A stretch of 53,230 nucleotides of DNA from Saccoglossus kowalevskii. Taxonomy: Eukaryota; Hemichordata; Enteropneusta; Harrimaniidae. The stretch is from assembly GCF_000003605.2 (NCBI RefSeq), contig NW_003116447.1:444508-497737 (forward strand), in the 5' to 3' direction. The position numbers and the translations under genes are program-made. This document shows positions 20,468 to 31,373 of this stretch, piece by piece. A model generated the notes under the pieces. The model had not been told where the DNA came from, did no database searches, and saw only the letters and a program-made list of their open reading frames with translations. Numbering within the stretch: position 1 is the stretch's first letter; each line of letters opens with the position of its first letter.

Positions 20468-22235
20468 TATTTATTTATTTATTTTACACAAAACTGACTA
20501 GAAATAGCACAGCAGTATGAATATTAATAACTGCAGTTATGTGCCACTGTATTCGGGCACTCAGACGATGTTGTCCACTGTTTTATTTTATCAACGAGAT
20601 TGGACACACGACTCGGTTTAATTGACTGAAGACGCGGCAACATTGGATGATGATCAGTAGGTTGTCATGACAGAGTTCAACGTATTTATATTAGAGGGAT
20701 AATTTCCCTCCAGAGCTTTCTATTCTGTACGTTGGATCATATAGCTTATCAACATGAGAGTTGATACTTCAACATCAATCATAGTCTTTGAATGCGCCTA
20801 ACAATCTTTTTTCACTGGGGCAGTGTGGGTAATATGGGAAATTGAGTCCCATAGTGGGGATTTGGACAGCGTGTATGTGCCCGTATACACACATGTTTGA
20901 GGTCAGGGATTGTTGCAACAGCGCCAGTTTATGCCCATCCTTGGGGGATTGCAATATTGTCATTGTTTTTTTTGAGTGGGGGATTTGAGAATGCCAAGAA
21001 AATAAACGTCGAATTCCCCTATTCAGCCCCCATGTGGAAAACATTGTGCGTGGACCTATGATTGAAATGTTTTTCAAAAAGCATAGTATGACAGATTTAT
21101 TGTTCGTTTCTAGAAACATCTCGCGAAAAGGATTGATCATTATACACTTTGATTGAAACTGTCTGGAGAGATGAAAATGACAAGCAAATCGTACAAAAAA
21201 CAAATACATTTTGATAAGAAAAAGCCGAAAAGTGTGTTGAAATATCATCAAAACCACAGTCGCTCTATCACGTGGGGGGACATTATACCAGTTTCCCTAC
21301 TGAATTTTCTGACGATCAGTCCCTAAGTAGCGAATTGTTAGTTAGCATCCAAGATTCCTGTGCTACATATGCACACGACTGGGAAGATGACCTCGATCAC
21401 ACCCTAGAATTCCAGCGGCGTGTTAAAATACAATAATAATTTACCATGTTTATCTCACAGCTTGATACGATCAAGAAACTGATCTGGCGTGTCTGGTTTT
21501 AGAAGTCTAAGCGATTTGTTGGCGGGGATAAGCGTACTATTTATATAAAACACGTTGTTTTCGGCTGAAGGGGTTTATTAGATGATTTTAACATCTTGAG
21601 TTTAAGATGTAGATAATTGGAAAAATATAAATTGTTGATCCATTAAAAGTAGGGTCACTGAATGATTTACCATGCGCCAAATTCGTTAAAATGACACGTG
21701 ACAGCTATCTTAAATTGATATATTTTATCTCTTATATAGAACGTTATTTTGTGATTTTTTGCCAAGAAGACAAAAGTATGGTAATATTAGGCCTATACAA
21801 TTTTAAGGTTAAATAAAGTTCAAATAAGATTTCAGAATTTAAAACAGAGACATTTGCCTTTAAAATAATGTCAATGCAATTGTAAGTCGCTAACGTAATT
21901 TTATGAATCGAACCGAACATTTTCCCACACTCCAATGCAATGTACATTTGCTGGAACTAGTGATGAAGCTGAATTTATTATTAAAAAGTAAATCATAATC
22001 AAAGGTGAGAGTGTCAATAGCCATACAAACCATTGCACATATATAAACCATGGACGACCCGACCCTGACAAGCTGCACGTACAACTTTCGAACTTTCAAT
22101 CCGGTATTTAGGTGAAACCTGAAACTCGAGTCGACGTGTTGATGTCACTTGTGCCAGGGAGTGGAAACGAAATACACATAATTATATATACACATGCCCG
22201 GCGGTCCAAATGATTACGATTTCTTCACTTGTCTG

Positions 22236-22276
22236 GGGTGGTTGGTGGTGGTGGTGGTGGTGGTGGTGGTGGTGGG
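22236..22276 (+). repeat. (GTG)n microsatellite
   Basis: A run of GGT/GTG triplets followed by a G tract, with no coding context. Confidence 0.9.
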
Positions 22277-22752
22277 GGGTGTCGACGAGTATCGTAACGA
22301 GGTGCCAATGAAGACATCGCTAAGACATGTACTGTATTAGCTAAGTCTACAACACGAATTAATCAAAAGATGAATACGGAGAATTGTCAGTCTAAGGACC
22401 CCCCAACAAGGCAACATATACTTACCCCCCTTACACACTTCGTATTCGTCAATTTTAACTGACAAATAAGGGAAAAAACATGTAAATGGGCGTGAACCAA
22501 GCGCCTCATATGTTAAGGGACGAAGCGTTTGATGCGATGGAGATCAGAAACATTATGATGATAAAAAGGACTCTTTTAAATAATACTTAAAATTGAATTC
22601 AACTTTCATATTTGTTCTCGGCAGAAACATTATTTTATAAAAGTAGATAGAGAAATCAGCAATTAAATGCCACACTGTTAGGCATTTGTCAATCCCTACC
22701 AATGTCAAGAATGTAATCGGAAACTATCACGCTCACTCAGGGTGTTGTCGAC

Positions 22753-22759
22753 CTATAAA
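22753..22759 (+). promoter_or_regulatory. TATA box of the mucin-like gene
   Basis: TATAAAA lies 73 bases upstream of the start codon at 22832, in a clear stretch with no upstream ATG between. Confidence 0.6.
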
Positions 22760-22831
22760 AGCGTCAGCGAGACAGCCCCTTCTCTACTTGCAAACTATTT
22801 GGGAACGTAGAAACATCTGATTGTAGTCACC

Positions 22832-23687
22832 ATGGCCAGAACAGCAGTTTTAGCGTTTGTCTTCCTTTCCTTGATAGCTATCGCTTTCTGTGTAACAGAA
22901 GCACCCGCGGCAGAGCCAACAGTCGCCCCAGCAGCAGGAACCGATGCTCCAGCTCCTGCAGCAGGAACTGATGCCCCAGCCGCTGGAACATCAGCACCTG
23001 AACCCGAACCATCCGCCAAATCCGCCGCTCCCGAACCACCAGTAAGTTTTGTCATTTTCTAATGTGCAACTATTGATTATTGATAGTTTGAAAGAGTGAG
23101 AATCGTTGACCATATATTTAGTGAACACGCCTAGGGTGGTTTGACAGTGTGAGCATCATTATCAACGTTTTTTTGTAGATGGATGAAATAAGTATAAACA
23201 AGTGTCATCCTTTTATCATATTTCATGGAATTGTGTAGAAGCTATGTCTTATCATTGTGAATGAATAGCGACGAATTTGGAATTTCAACACGTTTGTATT
23301 TTGATCGGAAGTCGATTCAAATATTCATATGAAATGTACGAAGTGTCGTCGATACTATCATGGCCGCGTAATTGGCGATTAGCTCCCCATCTTTCTATCG
23401 CCACGTAGACATAAATAGGGCGCTGACAAGAATTTCTAAATATTTGTATGGAATTTTCGTCTCCCAAGTGTTTTAACATTTGCTGGCTAAATGCCCATGG
23501 CGGTCTCTCCTTCTATTCGGAATAATTTTCAACTCTGTTTCCTATTTGGACTAGTAGCTAATCGGGTTTACTTCTCTTCTATTCGTAGGCAACTGAAGCA
23601 CCCGAGCCCGACAGCAATGCTGGAGGCCGCGTAACTGCCAGTCTAGCTTTCATCGCCTCTTCGATGTTTATGGTAATCATGGCATAA
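22832..23687 (+). CDS. Tiny mucin-like secreted protein, probably GPI-anchored (102 aa)
   Basis: Two exons, 22832-23041 and 23589-23687, join in phase 0 (CCA|GTAAGT ... TTCGTAG|GCA). Residues 1-20 are a signal peptide (ARTAVLAFVFLSLIAIAFC). The mature part is almost all Ala, Pro, Thr, Glu and Gly, with a repeated PAAGTDAPA motif, a likely O-glycosylated stalk. The last exon supplies a small-residue stretch (DSNAGG) and a C-terminal hydrophobic tail (ASLAFIASSMFMVIMA) ending at the stop, the pattern of a GPI-attachment signal. A TATA box is upstream and AATAAA at 23712-23717. Organisation recalls CD52-like minimal surface sialoglycoproteins; I infer no homology. Confidence 0.75.
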
Positions 23688-23719
23688 GAAATACAGGGAA
23701 AGAAACACAAAAATAAATT

Positions 23720-25035
23720 CCATCCACCCTCGTGCTGAGTCACTATCAACTTACCCAGTATCTGACACCAATGTCGTCATGACAACATGAAGATGGCATG
23801 CCGGCTGTCTGAAGATAAACGATGACAAACGAAATCCACCCGTCACGTGACCTTGAAGCGCGTTGTAGGCACGAAGTTGTTGTTGAGGCTAGGGTTGTAT
23901 GCCTGCCATCGCGATTCAGTTTGAACATTCGGAAGTCACGTGTCGCCTCAACAACAATTTTGTACCTTATCATCCAAGAAAAGAAACGATTGAATTGTGG
24001 AGGAACAATCTCCTTAAAAAAATTGTAGTGTCACCTTGTTGTATACTAAACGTGAATAACAAAAACGTCCAAATGATGCGCATGAGTGGAAATTACCATG
24101 GTAACCATGATTAGCTGAGTGGACGTTTTATAGCACAAGCTACAGTGCCTCTATCTTTACGTTGTTGCTATGGTAATCCTGAGGAAAATAATCTATCTTG
24201 GGTGTCATTGTGTTACGAAATGAGCATTACATGCCCTTTCAAGATAACTGTAGAGTTCCAGCCAGCATGGGATGTTTGAACATTCCATGAGGCCGCTGCA
24301 GATGTGTGAAAATACGTGATTAAGATGTGAGGCGACTTGTACGAGTAGACATTGTAATAAAACCACATTTTATCTTGATTATGTCTTGTCCGACTCGTTT
24401 TATTGGTGGCATAGTTTACATCACGGGAACGCCCACATTCCATTCCATTTATTTTCTCAACACAAAGTTGTCCAACTTTCAAGAGTAACATTAAACACAT
24501 TAGTCAAAAATAAAATTGTAAATTCAGTTCCCCGTAGATTCCATACTGGTTTCCACGGCGTGGCTTCTTTTTCTTTTCCACGTAAAACGGAGTCGTCAAA
24601 TTGTTCCAGAAATAATGTTTTGGCAAATAAAACCATCAAAAAAATGTTTAGGAAAAGGGGGACATAATTGCGAACACTTTCGATGAAGACCGGTGCATTG
24701 CAGCGTCCGAATTTCTTCCCCATAAAACAATCCGCCCTTGAGACAAACTGAATACATTAAACAATATAGGGTACAGAAGACAACGTTTAACTGTCCCCAA
24801 CTCCAACTGCATCTGAGTCTGAACGGAAGAGTAATCGACACCCAATGAATTACAGTCTAACTGAAAACTGGTGTAAAATATGGTGGCCTCTGTGAAAGTG
24901 ATAAATCGAAACAACGTGCGTGTTTCACCATATGCTGTCTATGTCAATGGTTTAATCACAATCTTTCAATCATATCGAGGGACTATGGAGAGATTTGACA
25001 TTATTCCCTTTCGCACGCTAATCTTTACCGACAGG
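23720..25035. other. Intergenic stretch, no gene recognised
   Basis: Overlapping 70-95-codon ORFs occur on both strands without domain-like content or splice context. No repeat was recognised. Confidence 0.4.
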
Positions 25036-25366
25036 TGAAAAATTACATACATCTATCGATTTTGAAACATTTCGCAGTAAATATACAAACTTCCTTACAA
25101 ACTATACCGTTGGTAATCGTCATGAGGGCGCTATTTTCCTGGTGCGTGAGTTACACATCAAAACCGGTATTGACATGTGATTGACTTTCTTGTCAACCAC
25201 TTAGGCCAAAATTACATACATCTATCGATTTTGAAACATTTCGCAGTAGATATAGAGAGCGTATTAATTTAGACGATTTCCTTCATTACAAACTACACCG
25301 TTGGTAGTCGTTATGAGGGCGCTATTTGCCTGGTGCGTGAGTTACACATCAAAACCGGTATTGACG
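25036..25366 (+). repeat. Two-copy tandem duplication, about 170 bp apart
   Basis: The copies share AATTACATACATCTATCGAT and GCGTGAGTTACACATCAAAA. The first is about 25036-25175 and the second about 25206-25366. The second carries a short extra AGAGCGTATTAATTTAG-type insertion. Confidence 0.8.
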
Positions 25367-25859
25367 CTGTGTTAGTTCAACGGCGCGCGCGAAAAAAGAA
25401 TCAGAGATGAATACTGTAACAACCGAGATAGCGGCGGGTTTTATAGTACAGCTGCAGCTCATTATTGCAATAGACGGAGACAAATTTACGGTAGCGTACA
25501 ATCCGGGCTAAAATCGGTAAATGCACACACGAAGCTTTAGGTTGCAACTAATTCGTGAGGGTCAGGCAAAGTGCCATATATTTGCCGTTCCTTCAAGCAA
25601 GGACGTGGCCGAGTGCATCCTGAACAGCACTGTTTTGGTATCTCCTCAATCGGATTGGAATAATTTTTTTTCGATGAGTAAATTGTTTAACGCCATATTG
25701 TATCTCGGTCAGATCATAGGTAACCGGGCTTAAGATTATTAAGAAATTAATTGATTTAATTGGTCGAGAATTACTCAGAGGAATCCTTAATGCGAAAGGT
25801 AAACGAATTAACAACATTTGTATAGCGAAATGACATGTAATAATAATGAAAGCAATATA

Positions 25860-26316
25860 CAGCCAAAACAAAGTCAGCTTAGACGTTCAGTTGCGAGACA
25901 TAACAAAAAAAAAAAAAAAAAAAAAAACGCAGCCAATGATACATTTTGAAAACAAAAATACAAAATAAACGCAATCAGAGGCGCCGACCACGTGCGTAGG
26001 AAATAAATAGAACGCGTTGTGACACAGTCTCACCAGCCTCTTTCACTCGCGCAATATAATTATGCTATTTCCCAACGCACTTATATTTAATACATTGACG
26101 AAAAACAGGTCAGGTAAATCAGGCTTGTAATTACTAGTAACTCAACTCGAACGAGATATTCATCACTGTAAAAGTGGATAAATTCGAACCAGCTAGCTCA
26201 TGGCCGGAGACGTCCGGTCGCCTTCGTTGATAACAAGGTCGCCAATTCACCATAATCGTGGTGGTGAACTGTTTAGCTAATTTTCCAAAAGATGGACATT
26301 CAATTCATATTCATCC
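25860..26316 (+). mobile_element. Left-end copy of the CAGCCAAA transposon family
   Basis: It begins CAGCCAAAACAAAGTCAGC after TA and aligns with 31724-32150 to its end, apart from a 24-base A-run at about 25905-25927. Homology stops at 26316 and no matching right terminus was found, so this is a truncated copy. Confidence 0.7.
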
Positions 26317-27356
26317 ACAGGGAGCCCAGGAACTAAGATCAACTGTATGCACTCCCTATGAGCGGGGGGGGGTATCGGCTGTTATCTAGTGTACGAAATA
26401 GACAAGGGATGAAGGCTCCAGCCAGCTCACATTTTTTAAACTCGAAAAAACAGACGAAAAGAATGAAAAATAAAATATAAAAAAAATACCAGGTTGAAGA
26501 ATATTAGTTGCTTCTTCAAATTTCGCCAAAGCCCTATCTACATTTTACCGATACCTGCAGAATAAATCAAGACACTGGAGGGCGTAACGACTGATTTCAG
26601 TCTGCTTGAACACTGACACATAATAATCACCAAGTGGGTAAAGATTTCACGTTTGATGGTTCATATATGTTTTGATTTACAAAGAAACTTCGTACTTTTT
26701 AAATAATAATATATTTTTTCCAGTTTGCTGCATTTGATTGAAATGTAAAAATCATTGGACCAGTCTCAGTTAACACCCCCCCCCCCCAACAATGAGTTGT
26801 GATGGAATTGTGAGAGTGCTGTTTACCCTTGTTGAGTGTGTGAGGGCGCTGTTCACCCTTGAGTCTTATTTATATTTTCTTCAAATATTCATATTTCTAC
26901 CTTTGAGATGCATTGTAAATTCTTTATTTTTATTATTAATTTCTGTAGAGGATATGTAATGTATTATTTCAATGTATTTTGTAATTTTAAGAAAACTCTT
27001 CTTTTGACTCCATCTTGTAAACTTCTGTTTACAAACACATTTCTTTTGCTGTCTGCAATTTCATCCAGTTTGTAATCTTTATCAGTCACTCGAAGCTTGA
27101 AACCCATTTGATGTTTTTCTGGTAAGTTTAATCTTTGTAATTGAGGTTACTGAAGTTGTTATTTAAAATATTTTCGAAATTTTTATATTTTGTGTTGAAC
27201 TTTATGCATATGACAATACACATCGTCTATGACATTTCTGAATTGTACTTCTACTTTATATTAAATGTCACATCCCCTTCGGATATCATTGCTAAAGTTC
27301 TTGATATATATTCTATGCCCATTTTTATGAGTTTATTGTCAGTCAAGCACATTTTT
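26317..27356. other. Intergenic A+T-rich stretch
   Basis: Contains G and C homopolymer tracts near 26365 and 26778 and a repeated GAGGGCGCTGTTTACCCTT-like phrase near 26800-26860. No gene seen. Confidence 0.45.
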
Positions 27357-27990
27357 AGTCCCCGTTCGGACGTAGTCCGAAAACGGGGACTTATGTTTTG
27401 CCCTGTGTGCGTGCGTGCGTCCATGATCACCTGTATCTCGAATATGCATAGACCGATTAAGTTCAAACATCACTCATACATCACACATTATATGGGACAT
27501 ATGCACATGCATTTTTTTCATGATCCGATTAACGATAGCCGAATAGCGGCCATTTTAAGGCCGAAAATGCATCAAAATCGCACATTTTCACCATTCCGGA
27601 CCCGGATCTCAGTTATGCATGGACGGATTTTGTTCAAATTTGGTACATACATTAAACATAATAGAACCTTGATGCACGTCTTTTTTTTGGGGGATCGGGT
27701 TTGAAATGGCCGACTGGCGGCCATTTATCTGAGACATGCTTGGATTGATTGAGTTCAAACTTCACACACACAAGGTACATCATGTCACAAATAGATATGT
27801 GCATTTGTTTCATGATCTGCTTAACAGTAGCTGAATGATGGCCATTTTAAGGCCGAAAATGCACCAAAATCACGTATTTTCACAATTCCGGAACCGGATC
27901 TCAGTCATGCATGGATGGATTTTGTTCAGATTTAGTACAATGTGTTGTACATATGCAGGTGCATTTCGGTCATGGTCTGCTTTGAATGTA
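27357..27990 (+). repeat. Interspersed repeat with a GTCCCCGTT hairpin head and about 290 bp internal tandem units
   Basis: A strong hairpin (27358-27390) has GTCCCCGTT pairing with AACGGGGAC and TCGGAC pairing with GTCCGA around GTA. Diverged direct repeats follow: CGGCCATTTTAAGGCCGAAA near 27546 recurs near 27838, with matching blocks about 291 bases apart. A 187-codon ORF across part of it (27141-27704) is a by-product. I recall similar 'CCCCGTTCGGAC' repeats in marine invertebrate genomes but cannot check. Confidence 0.7.
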
Positions 27991-28984
27991 TATGTCACTC
28001 AAATATGAACAGAACAGGGACGTGTCATTGACAATGACTTGTTCTTGATAATCTAATAAAATGTGTGTAATTGCATGTATTTGACATATAGCGCTCTAGC
28101 TGTGTGAATGGCGACCTGAAGCTGAGGAGTATTGTATTTCACTCAATTTAGAGTTGTTCTAGTCAGGGTGAGCTATTTTGTATATTTCTATATATTGTAT
28201 TTCTGAGATTTATTGTCGTTATATTTCTTATATTTTTATTTATCATGTTTGCCAGCAGCATAAACTTTCTGTTTTTCTGACAAATATGTATTTATATCTC
28301 CCTGATATCAAAATGTACATGTAGACCCTGAGGTAGACAGTCTATTGAAATTTATTGCAATAACTAATCGTATAATATTGACACTTCACCGAGTCAAATG
28401 TATTTATTAATGTGCTTACATATTTTGTCTACACAGGTTTTTTGTTTTTGTTTTATGTTATCTTAACCATAGTATGAACTTGGAATAAAAGAACGCAGTG
28501 AATGACATACATGCGTGTTTCTGTGTGTGTCTATCTGCACATTACAGAATCAAATCTACAATAACACTCACAAGACTACTCACAATCTGTTAAAGGCAAC
28601 ACAAAACCAAAAAGTTTAAACAATTATTTATAATAATAATAAAGTTTTTAATGAATCACTGCACCTTTTGATAAATTATAAATACATCAATGATGAACCA
28701 ACCACCTCAAAAAATTAACAATCCCATGAAAAAATAATTACATGTAGAACAATTAAATCATATTTCAGTCAATACTGATTTGGAAGAGAAAGGTGTTAAT
28801 TAAAAATTATCATATTTAAAAAGTTTTTAAATTAAATATAAAGTTTCTTCATAAGTTTATTGGTGCTCATGCCCAGTACAGCATGTACATTTCATAAAGG
28901 AATTATCTGATGTAAATTAGTTTACTGTAAAACAAATAAATGTGAGATTATATTTAATGCAGACCAAACTTGTATAGCACATTA

Positions 28985-29137
28985 TTAATGGGAGGTCAAG
29001 CCAATCAACATAATGATCCCCAAGAAAAAGCTCCACAAATGTAGGAGAATGCAATTTACAGTAAATTGCATGTTCTTACATTTGCCGAGCTCTTTCATCG
29101 GGGAGTATTATGTTGTTAGCCTTGACTTTCCCTTTAA
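28985..29137. mobile_element. TTAA-flanked snap-back MITE (153 bp)
   Basis: The element is almost one long hairpin. TTAATGGGAGGTCAAGCC at the left matches the complement of the right end (GCCTTGACTTTCCCTTTAA), and the centre is ATGCAATTTAC-A-GTAAATTGCAT. TTAA borders are typical of piggyBac or Kolobok elements; which one cannot be told. Confidence 0.7.
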
Positions 29138-30655
29138 GCATGGAAATACCAAATAATTTGGCCAACACAGTGTAAATTTTTGAATATTTCCCCAAAATAC
29201 AAACAAATATTCCAATATTACTAAGGCCCTCATTAAAACTTTAGAAATGATCACAGACTAGGCCAATACATGTAATTAACTCAGGATTATTTAGTCCACA
29301 ATATTACAGATCCACTGCAGTTTATTTGTATAAACTCATTCTGTGATGCAAGCACACACTTAGTTGACTCACCCCAACCCCGCAAAGTTGAGTTTATTTT
29401 ATTTGAAATGTCAAATGATCTTATTACCAGTAAATAGAAAACATTTGTATCTTAGTAGGAATAGTATGATATAATTTATCATAAAATTAATATGCAGGTA
29501 ATTTGAAGACTTAAGCCATACAACCAAGACATACTATATTCCATGTTATTCTCTTTGCCTCTTCAACAAAAATATATTTAATATAAATAGCCAAACTGCG
29601 ATGAGTTGTGCAACAATGGCAGTCTTGTTTTTAGTGAGTGAAGCATGGAGCTTAACATTCAGACAATTGAATATAAACTCAGATATACGGTATATATTAA
29701 ACGTATGTTATTGGCTTTTTAACAATTTTTCTCAGAGATGGTCACCTCTCTTAAAAAGTTAATTGTTACTTTTCACTCCAAGACCACCAATTGATAACAT
29801 TAATACCATATTTTTCCTATTAGTATGTCTATATTAAAGATAAGGCACATTTCTTTTTATCCAATAGACATTGTATGCGATTTTTTTTTCTGTGCAATGT
29901 ACTTGTATATAAAACAAATACAGTATGTAGAGTGGCAATGTAAATTCACGTTACAATATTTCAGAGGATAATTAAATCTTCATTTTTGTACCAAAATGAG
30001 CAAATGAAATAAATACAAGAAACCTGAAAGTAGTATGTACAATTATCACAATGCGTAGGTATTTATAATGCACGATACATCAGCAAACTGCTCATTACTC
30101 ACTGGGTCATATGAATCATTTATAAACCATCCTCAACTACCTAGGAAGCAAATAATTAACCTGAGCTGCTCAAGGCACAATCAATCCTGAGTGAAGAGGA
30201 AAACTAAAAATAAATGCTCACCCTAGCTATAGCACACAACAAAATGGAACTTACAAGAATATAACCATTTAATGTTCTGAAAGTCAATTCGTAGAATAGA
30301 CTGCACTAAATTTCAAATTTCATAGAAAAATAAGTAATATTTCCTTGACTCTTTTAGACTGTGGTCACCTTGAATTGTTTGCGCCAGATACATCGACTAC
30401 ATACTGAAAAATAAGTCAAAAATTTCAGAAATAATACCGGTAATATAATTCATAAAATTGAGCTTCATAGAGAGACATGAGGAAGTGTATTTTCAATAAT
30501 AAATAATTAAAAAAAAAACACTAAATATATTTCTTATTTAAAAAGGGATAAAAATACTTTATTTTATTAAAAATAATTCAGTTTATTTTATTAAAAATAA
30601 TTCAGTACCACAGTTATCAAGAAGAAATGAATGGATTGATGGTTAGTTGAAACCC

Positions 30656-30775
30656 TCTTGACCAATCACAATAGTGAATGAATCAAGCTGGTAAAGAATT
30701 GACCAATCACAATGGTGGATAAATAGAACTATGATAGTAAAGAATTGATCAATCACATTAGTGGATGTATAGAAC
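30656..30775 (+). repeat. Three tandem copies of a 40-46 bp unit with CCAATCACA
   Basis: TTGACCAATCACAATAGTG, TTGACCAATCACAATGGTGG and TTGATCAATCACATTAGTGG head successive units ending in GGTAAAGA, AGTAAAGA and GGAAAGA. Confidence 0.65.
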
Positions 30776-31373
30776 AGGGAAAGAATTCATTGTGATGATT
30801 TCCTTGATGCGAGGAAATAAATTTATTTTAAAATGTAACAATCATCATCAAAATATAGTGAAGTTACTACTTATTCTCAAAAAAAAAAATTATTTGTCAT
30901 CTTTTAGAATTAATTTGATGCACCTACAGACTGTCACAGTAAAGGAATCAACCCATGTGTAATTAGTCCTGACAATAAAAATAGCTACTATTGTCTGAGG
31001 ATTTCAATTCGATAATAATGTATCATTTAAAATCAATTTCTTAAAATCATTAAAAATTGTGCGAAAATTTGGTACAGTATCTTATAGTGGACACACACAG
31101 GTGTGATTAGTGTCCTGATTCACGAATTGATAGTGTTTGTGTGTTTATTGCTTTTGTGTTTGCACATATTGCATGACCTGAGGTCAACAAACCAGAAGGT
31201 AGGACAGACTGCTTATCTGTGCTTCCAACTTGAAGCGGAAAAAATATCCTCAAACAAAAGTGCCATAATCTTTCAACTAACTTTGCACACTATTCAGTTT
31301 AAGCAAGCAAAACGTCTGAAAGGATACTTCTAAAATCTCAGTTTATGTGTGAATTGCATGTTATTATCTAGTT

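Larger units (their letters stand above)
19500..22740. other. Intergenic stretch with repeats
   Basis: It holds a dispersed repeat (19780-20010), a MITE (20262-20467), a small GAGGGA/TCCCTC hairpin near 20693-20711, a 160-codon minus-strand ORF (20775-21257) that I do not trust, and a (GTG)n microsatellite near 22236-22275. No recognised gene. Confidence 0.45.
27991..31373. other. A+T-rich stretch downstream of SLC37A4
   Basis: Very CpG-poor. It probably includes the SLC37A4 3' UTR (minus strand). It holds a TTAA hairpin MITE (28985-29137) and a three-copy CCAATCACA direct repeat (about 30656-30775). No other gene is seen. Confidence 0.45.

Noticed and set aside
20775-21257. 160-codon minus-strand ORF as a gene
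   Set aside because: Length alone is notable, but there is no domain, splice or promoter evidence and the composition is uneven. It may be part of an interspersed repeat.
27141-27704. 187-codon ORF as a gene
   Set aside because: It spans the hairpin-headed interspersed repeat; its sequence is explained by the repeat units.
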